Assembly (NCBI RefSeq): GCF_000759475.1 | Contig: NZ_CP009454.1 | Location: 4,263,608 to 4,327,607 of the forward strand | Direction of reading: 5' to 3' | Length of the DNA stretch: 64,000 nt | Source: Pantoea rwandensis | GTDB taxonomy: Bacteria > Pseudomonadota > Gammaproteobacteria > Enterobacterales > Enterobacteriaceae | Notes under the pieces: model-generated | Told to the model about the DNA's origin: nothing | The model's database searches: none | Seen by the model: the letters and a program-made list of their open reading frames with translations, nothing else | Part shown: positions 61,634 to 64,000 of the stretch, piece after piece | Layout: each line of letters starts with the position of its first letter | Position numbering within the stretch: the first letter of the stretch is position 1 | Made by a program: the position numbers and the translations under genes

Positions 61634-62888
61634 CTCAGTGCCCCCGCCCGCAGGGTGTCGCTGACGGAAATCAGGCATTGAATGCGGTTTGCCTCAGCAA
61701 ACAGCGGTTTTTCGGCCTTGCGATAGAGGTCAAATACCTGAACCATCACCGACTCAAAGTTGCCGTGGAAAATGAGAGGGGCATCAATGCGGTAATCAAG
61801 CGATACCGGCCAGATAACGACCCAGTTACCGCCGTTACTGCACGGCGCCTTCGAAGCCCAGCCGGTGAGTGTCTCTTTCAGGGTTGAACCCGGTTCTGCC
61901 CGCCATGTCTGACCCACCGGGGCGACGGTAACAGGTGTGCCCGGAATGGGAGAGGCTGCCGTCTGGCTGCTCACAGGCGGCGGGGAGGGAGCGTTGTGAC
62001 AGGACGCACAGAGGACGCTTTCGGTGTGGCATTCACTGTAGTCTGTGTGACTACCGGCGGACGAACTGCCACAGCCTGAGAACCGGTCTGCTGAGCCACT
62101 TTAGCAACCGGTGCCTTAGCTAATAGCGGCGGATTGTTAACCGGAGGGTTGTTCGCTGATTTCTGCGCTTTCCGGGGGCCACTGGTTGTCAGCACGGGTG
62201 ACGGCACGGCCAGATTCTGTGGAGTCAACGCTGTTTTTTGGACGGCAGCCGGCAGGGTTTCACCAGTGAAAGGGTTACGGGGTAAAGCATTTTCAGGAAC
62301 GGCTGGGCCCGCTGACTGAAAGGGTTTCGGCTGAACCGGGTTAATTGCCGACAGGCTTTTTGCCGGGGGAGCGTTGCAGCCGCTGCGTCAAACTGGCGAT
62401 ACTGATCATAGTCTTTCACGGTTAACTTCATCCACTTTCAGCCGCCAGGCGGGCCGGCAAGAATTTGCAGCGCCTCGCTCAGCTTAACCGGGCCAATATC
62501 GCGCTGAACAGCGGGAAGCGGACGGCTGAGAAGTTCCGAAAATGCAGAGAGTCGTGGCTGAGCACAGTGAATAACCTGATTCCAGCAGGAGATAGCGAAA
62601 TCCTTCTCCTACTGTGTTAACCAGCTGTGCAGGCATCGTGATATCAATAATCTGATTGAGCGGATCGCGCTGTGCATCATCCGGGCGCGTACTGACGAGC
62701 GTATAGCGATCGTAGCGCACCACTTCGGGGGCACGATTGCGGTAAATGTCATCGAAACGTGCAGGCTGCTGATAACGCCCATGAGTTAATAGCGCAGGGT
62801 CAGAAGCCGGGTTGCTGCAGCTGGCTAACATGACAGAGCAGGCGAGCAGGCCGGCTCCCGTTGCCGCGCGTCTTGAAGGTACTGCCAT
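61630..62888 (-). pseudogene. pilL: PilL lipoprotein, several apparent frameshifts
   Basis: The N-terminus (MAVPSRRAATGAGLLACSVM, lipobox LASC) is open to about 62540. Fragments in other frames follow: SFLKMLYPVTLSL-like, then a Pro-rich linker (VNNPPLLAKAPVAKVAQQTG), then a TcpQ-like C-terminus (VGQTWRAEPGSTLKETLTGW) overlapping the pilM start. At least three frame changes. It is the first gene of the pilus operon. Confidence 0.7.
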
Positions 62889-63010
62889 CAGGATTCACCC
62901 AGGGATAGTCTTAGTCAGGAGTGCTATTCTGGCGGTGATGAAAAAGCGGGCAATGCGAAACTCTTACTGTCTACTGAAGGAAAAAAATCCACAGCCGATA
63001 GTTAATTCAG

Positions 63011-63358
63011 GTGTGGCAATGGCAGATATGCATGGAATACTGGAAAAGTACTTACGACATCAGTGAGGTGTCTTCAATATTTGGTGGAATGCTGACTCTG
63101 CTCAGTAGCCTTCTCCTTCTGTGGGTGCTAATCAGTTACGTCTGGTATAAGTTTAAAAACAAACCCTCTGAAAAAGCAGTTTACCATTTCACCTCCGCAG
63201 CGAATCTCGGGAAAATCGAGGCAGCACAATCATTGCGAGCCGCAAGAGATGGGATTATATACGCAACCCGAAATCCAAAGCTTTCACGCGTCGGCTCATC
63301 CAAAACAAAAAAGTCATCGAGCACTCCCCCTGTTGTGGTATTTCGCGCGAAGCGTTAA
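63011..63358 (+). CDS. Single-pass membrane protein with ART/HYD1-like motif
   Basis: 115 residues from GTG at 63011 or 108 from ATG at 63032; neither has a strong ribosome site. One membrane helix (GMLTLLSSLLLLWVLISYVW) is followed by VYHFTSAANLGKIEAAQSLR and DGIIYAT, which resembles the start of HYD1-type ADP-ribosyltransferase-like domains. The domain is short and may be incomplete. It is divergent from pilL and overlaps a minus-strand gene end. Confidence 0.5.
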   Translation: MWQWQICMEYWKSTYDISEVSSIFGGMLTLLSSLLLLWVLISYVWYKFKNKPSEKAVYHFTSAANLGKIEAAQSLRAARDGIIYATRNPKLSRVGSSKTKKSSSTPPVVVFRAKR

Positions 63359-63564
63359 AGATTTTCAGTAATAAAAACCATTTCCTCAAAGCCCTTGTTC
63401 ATGGCCACCATTTTTATGGCGTCATCTTTTGTGAGGCTATAACTAATGAAAAGGGCGATGTTCTTATCCTGAAAAGTCACAGGTTGCTCAACGCTCTTAT
63501 CATTGATAAAGCCGTAGTTAAATGCCTTCTGGTCGACGGGGTAACATAATTCGCTACCTTTCAT
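63355..63564 (-). CDS. Small hypothetical protein
   Basis: 69 residues, soluble (FQDKNIALFISYSLTKDDAI). Convergent with the ART-like gene, which it overlaps by 4 bases. It might be a partner or immunity-like protein, but only position suggests this. Confidence 0.4.
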   Translation of the reverse strand: MKGSELCYPVDQKAFNYGFINDKSVEQPVTFQDKNIALFISYSLTKDDAIKMVAMNKGFEEMVFITENL

Positions 63565-63781
63565 GGGTGACGGCTTTCATAAGTTCTTACTTCCTGCTGT
63601 ACACCTGGGTTCGCTTACCTGGATTGTCAGCGTGGCAGTGAACGAGCCTGTACCGATAGCCTGGAGTGGGCTGTATTTAATCCTCCTGGTTACCATGCTG
63701 GTATTGATCCTTGTATGTTCTCCGCTGATCATGAGATCCCTTAAAAAAAGAGATGAAAAAGCGGAAGCAAGGTCACTATGA
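63563..63781 (+). CDS. Possible small membrane protein
   Basis: 72 residues with two hydrophobic segments (FLLPAVHLGSLTWIVSVAV and WSGLYLILLVTMLVLILVCS). No ribosome site is visible, and it overlaps neighbours on the other strand, so it is doubtful. Confidence 0.35.
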   Translation: MGDGFHKFLLPAVHLGSLTWIVSVAVNEPVPIAWSGLYLILLVTMLVLILVCSPLIMRSLKKRDEKAEARSL

Positions 63782-63995
63782 GATACCCCAACGCAACCAC
63801 AATACCGACATCGTCATTTTTAAAGACGCGAGAGATAATTTGGTTCAGCGTGTAAACCCCAAGGTTAACGGCAATAATTGCAGGCCAGCCAACATGCGGT
63901 TTTAGCATCAGGTATGAGCTTCCCGCAGCCAGCATGTAAACAAGCAGGTAGATGACCAGAGCGTCAGCGGTGCCAAAGTAAAGCAGGTCGAGCAC
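63741..63995 (-). CDS. Small membrane protein
   Basis: 84 residues, three hydrophobic segments (DALVIYLLVYMLAAGSSYLM, WPAIIAVNLGVYTLNQII, GIVVALGYLIVTLLPLFHLF). It starts 5 bases from the right edge, so the true start could lie outside. No family is recognised. Confidence 0.5.
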   Translation of the reverse strand: MLDLLYFGTADALVIYLLVYMLAAGSSYLMLKPHVGWPAIIAVNLGVYTLNQIISRVFKNDDVGIVVALGYLIVTLLPLFHLFF

Positions 63996-64000
63996 AGTGT

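Overview
The window looks like part of a large conjugative plasmid, or an integrative and conjugative element, from a member of the Enterobacterales. Erwiniaceae such as Pantoea or Erwinia are plausible hosts, but the host is an inference. It carries the ICE-type (MPF-G, PFGI-1/SPI-7-like) conjugation genes, the N-terminus of a MobH relaxase at the left edge, and an R64-like thin type IV pilus operon with a shufflon and its Rci recombinase. I see no replication or partition gene, tRNA, rRNA or CRISPR array, so plasmid versus ICE cannot be settled here.

Layout. 1-4314: start of the relaxase on the minus strand, then plus-strand genes for a membrane protein, a ribbon-helix-helix/HTH-like regulator, a TraF_2-type barrel protein and a lipoprotein. 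4331-5117: a broken gene and the tail of an IS3-family transposase. 5164-9364: an AT-rich minus-strand biosynthetic cassette consisting of a 24-residue peptide gene too short for routine gene calling, a pyruvoyl S-adenosylmethionine decarboxylase, a HemN-like radical SAM enzyme, a cytochrome P450 and an MFS exporter. 10126-15054: a minus-strand array of small accessory genes (DNA methylase-like, Api92-like, ArdC anti-restriction, hypotheticals), nearly every one preceded by a leader with two mutually exclusive hairpins. 15174-17314: a tyrosine-recombinase-like integrase between two copies of a repeat of about 110 bp.

18821-23502 holds the TraG/PFL_4711/4710/4709 group. 23677-27218 holds a GHKL ATPase with an HExxH centre, a PerC-like regulator and hypotheticals. 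27517-35784 holds the main mating-pair operon, from a RAQPRD protein to the VirB4/TraC ATPase. 36061-41993 is cargo: a soluble PAS chemoreceptor-like protein behind a G17 tract, a DinB-like protein, three small AriR/YmgB-like proteins and a GNAT acetyltransferase. 42449-49818 holds the TraD coupling-protein operon, which includes a membrane-anchored Mrr-type nuclease and a lytic transglycosylase. 50131-62888 holds rci, the shufflon and pilV-pilL. pilO, pilN, pilM and pilL each show apparent frameshifts clustered in about 3.7 kb, which means either decay or indel errors in the sequence. The right end has a small ART-like membrane protein and small membrane genes.

How it works together: the relaxase, coupling protein and MPF-G genes would build the mating channel. 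The thin pilus, with its PilV tip switched by Rci, would select recipients. ArdC and the methylase-like protein would protect DNA on entry. The most exciting item is the peptide/SAM-decarboxylase/radical SAM/P450/exporter cassette, which looks like a RiPP pathway of a type I do not recognise. It is bounded on one side by an insertion-sequence scar and on the other by an orphaned copy of the array's leader sequence, as if it had replaced an accessory gene.
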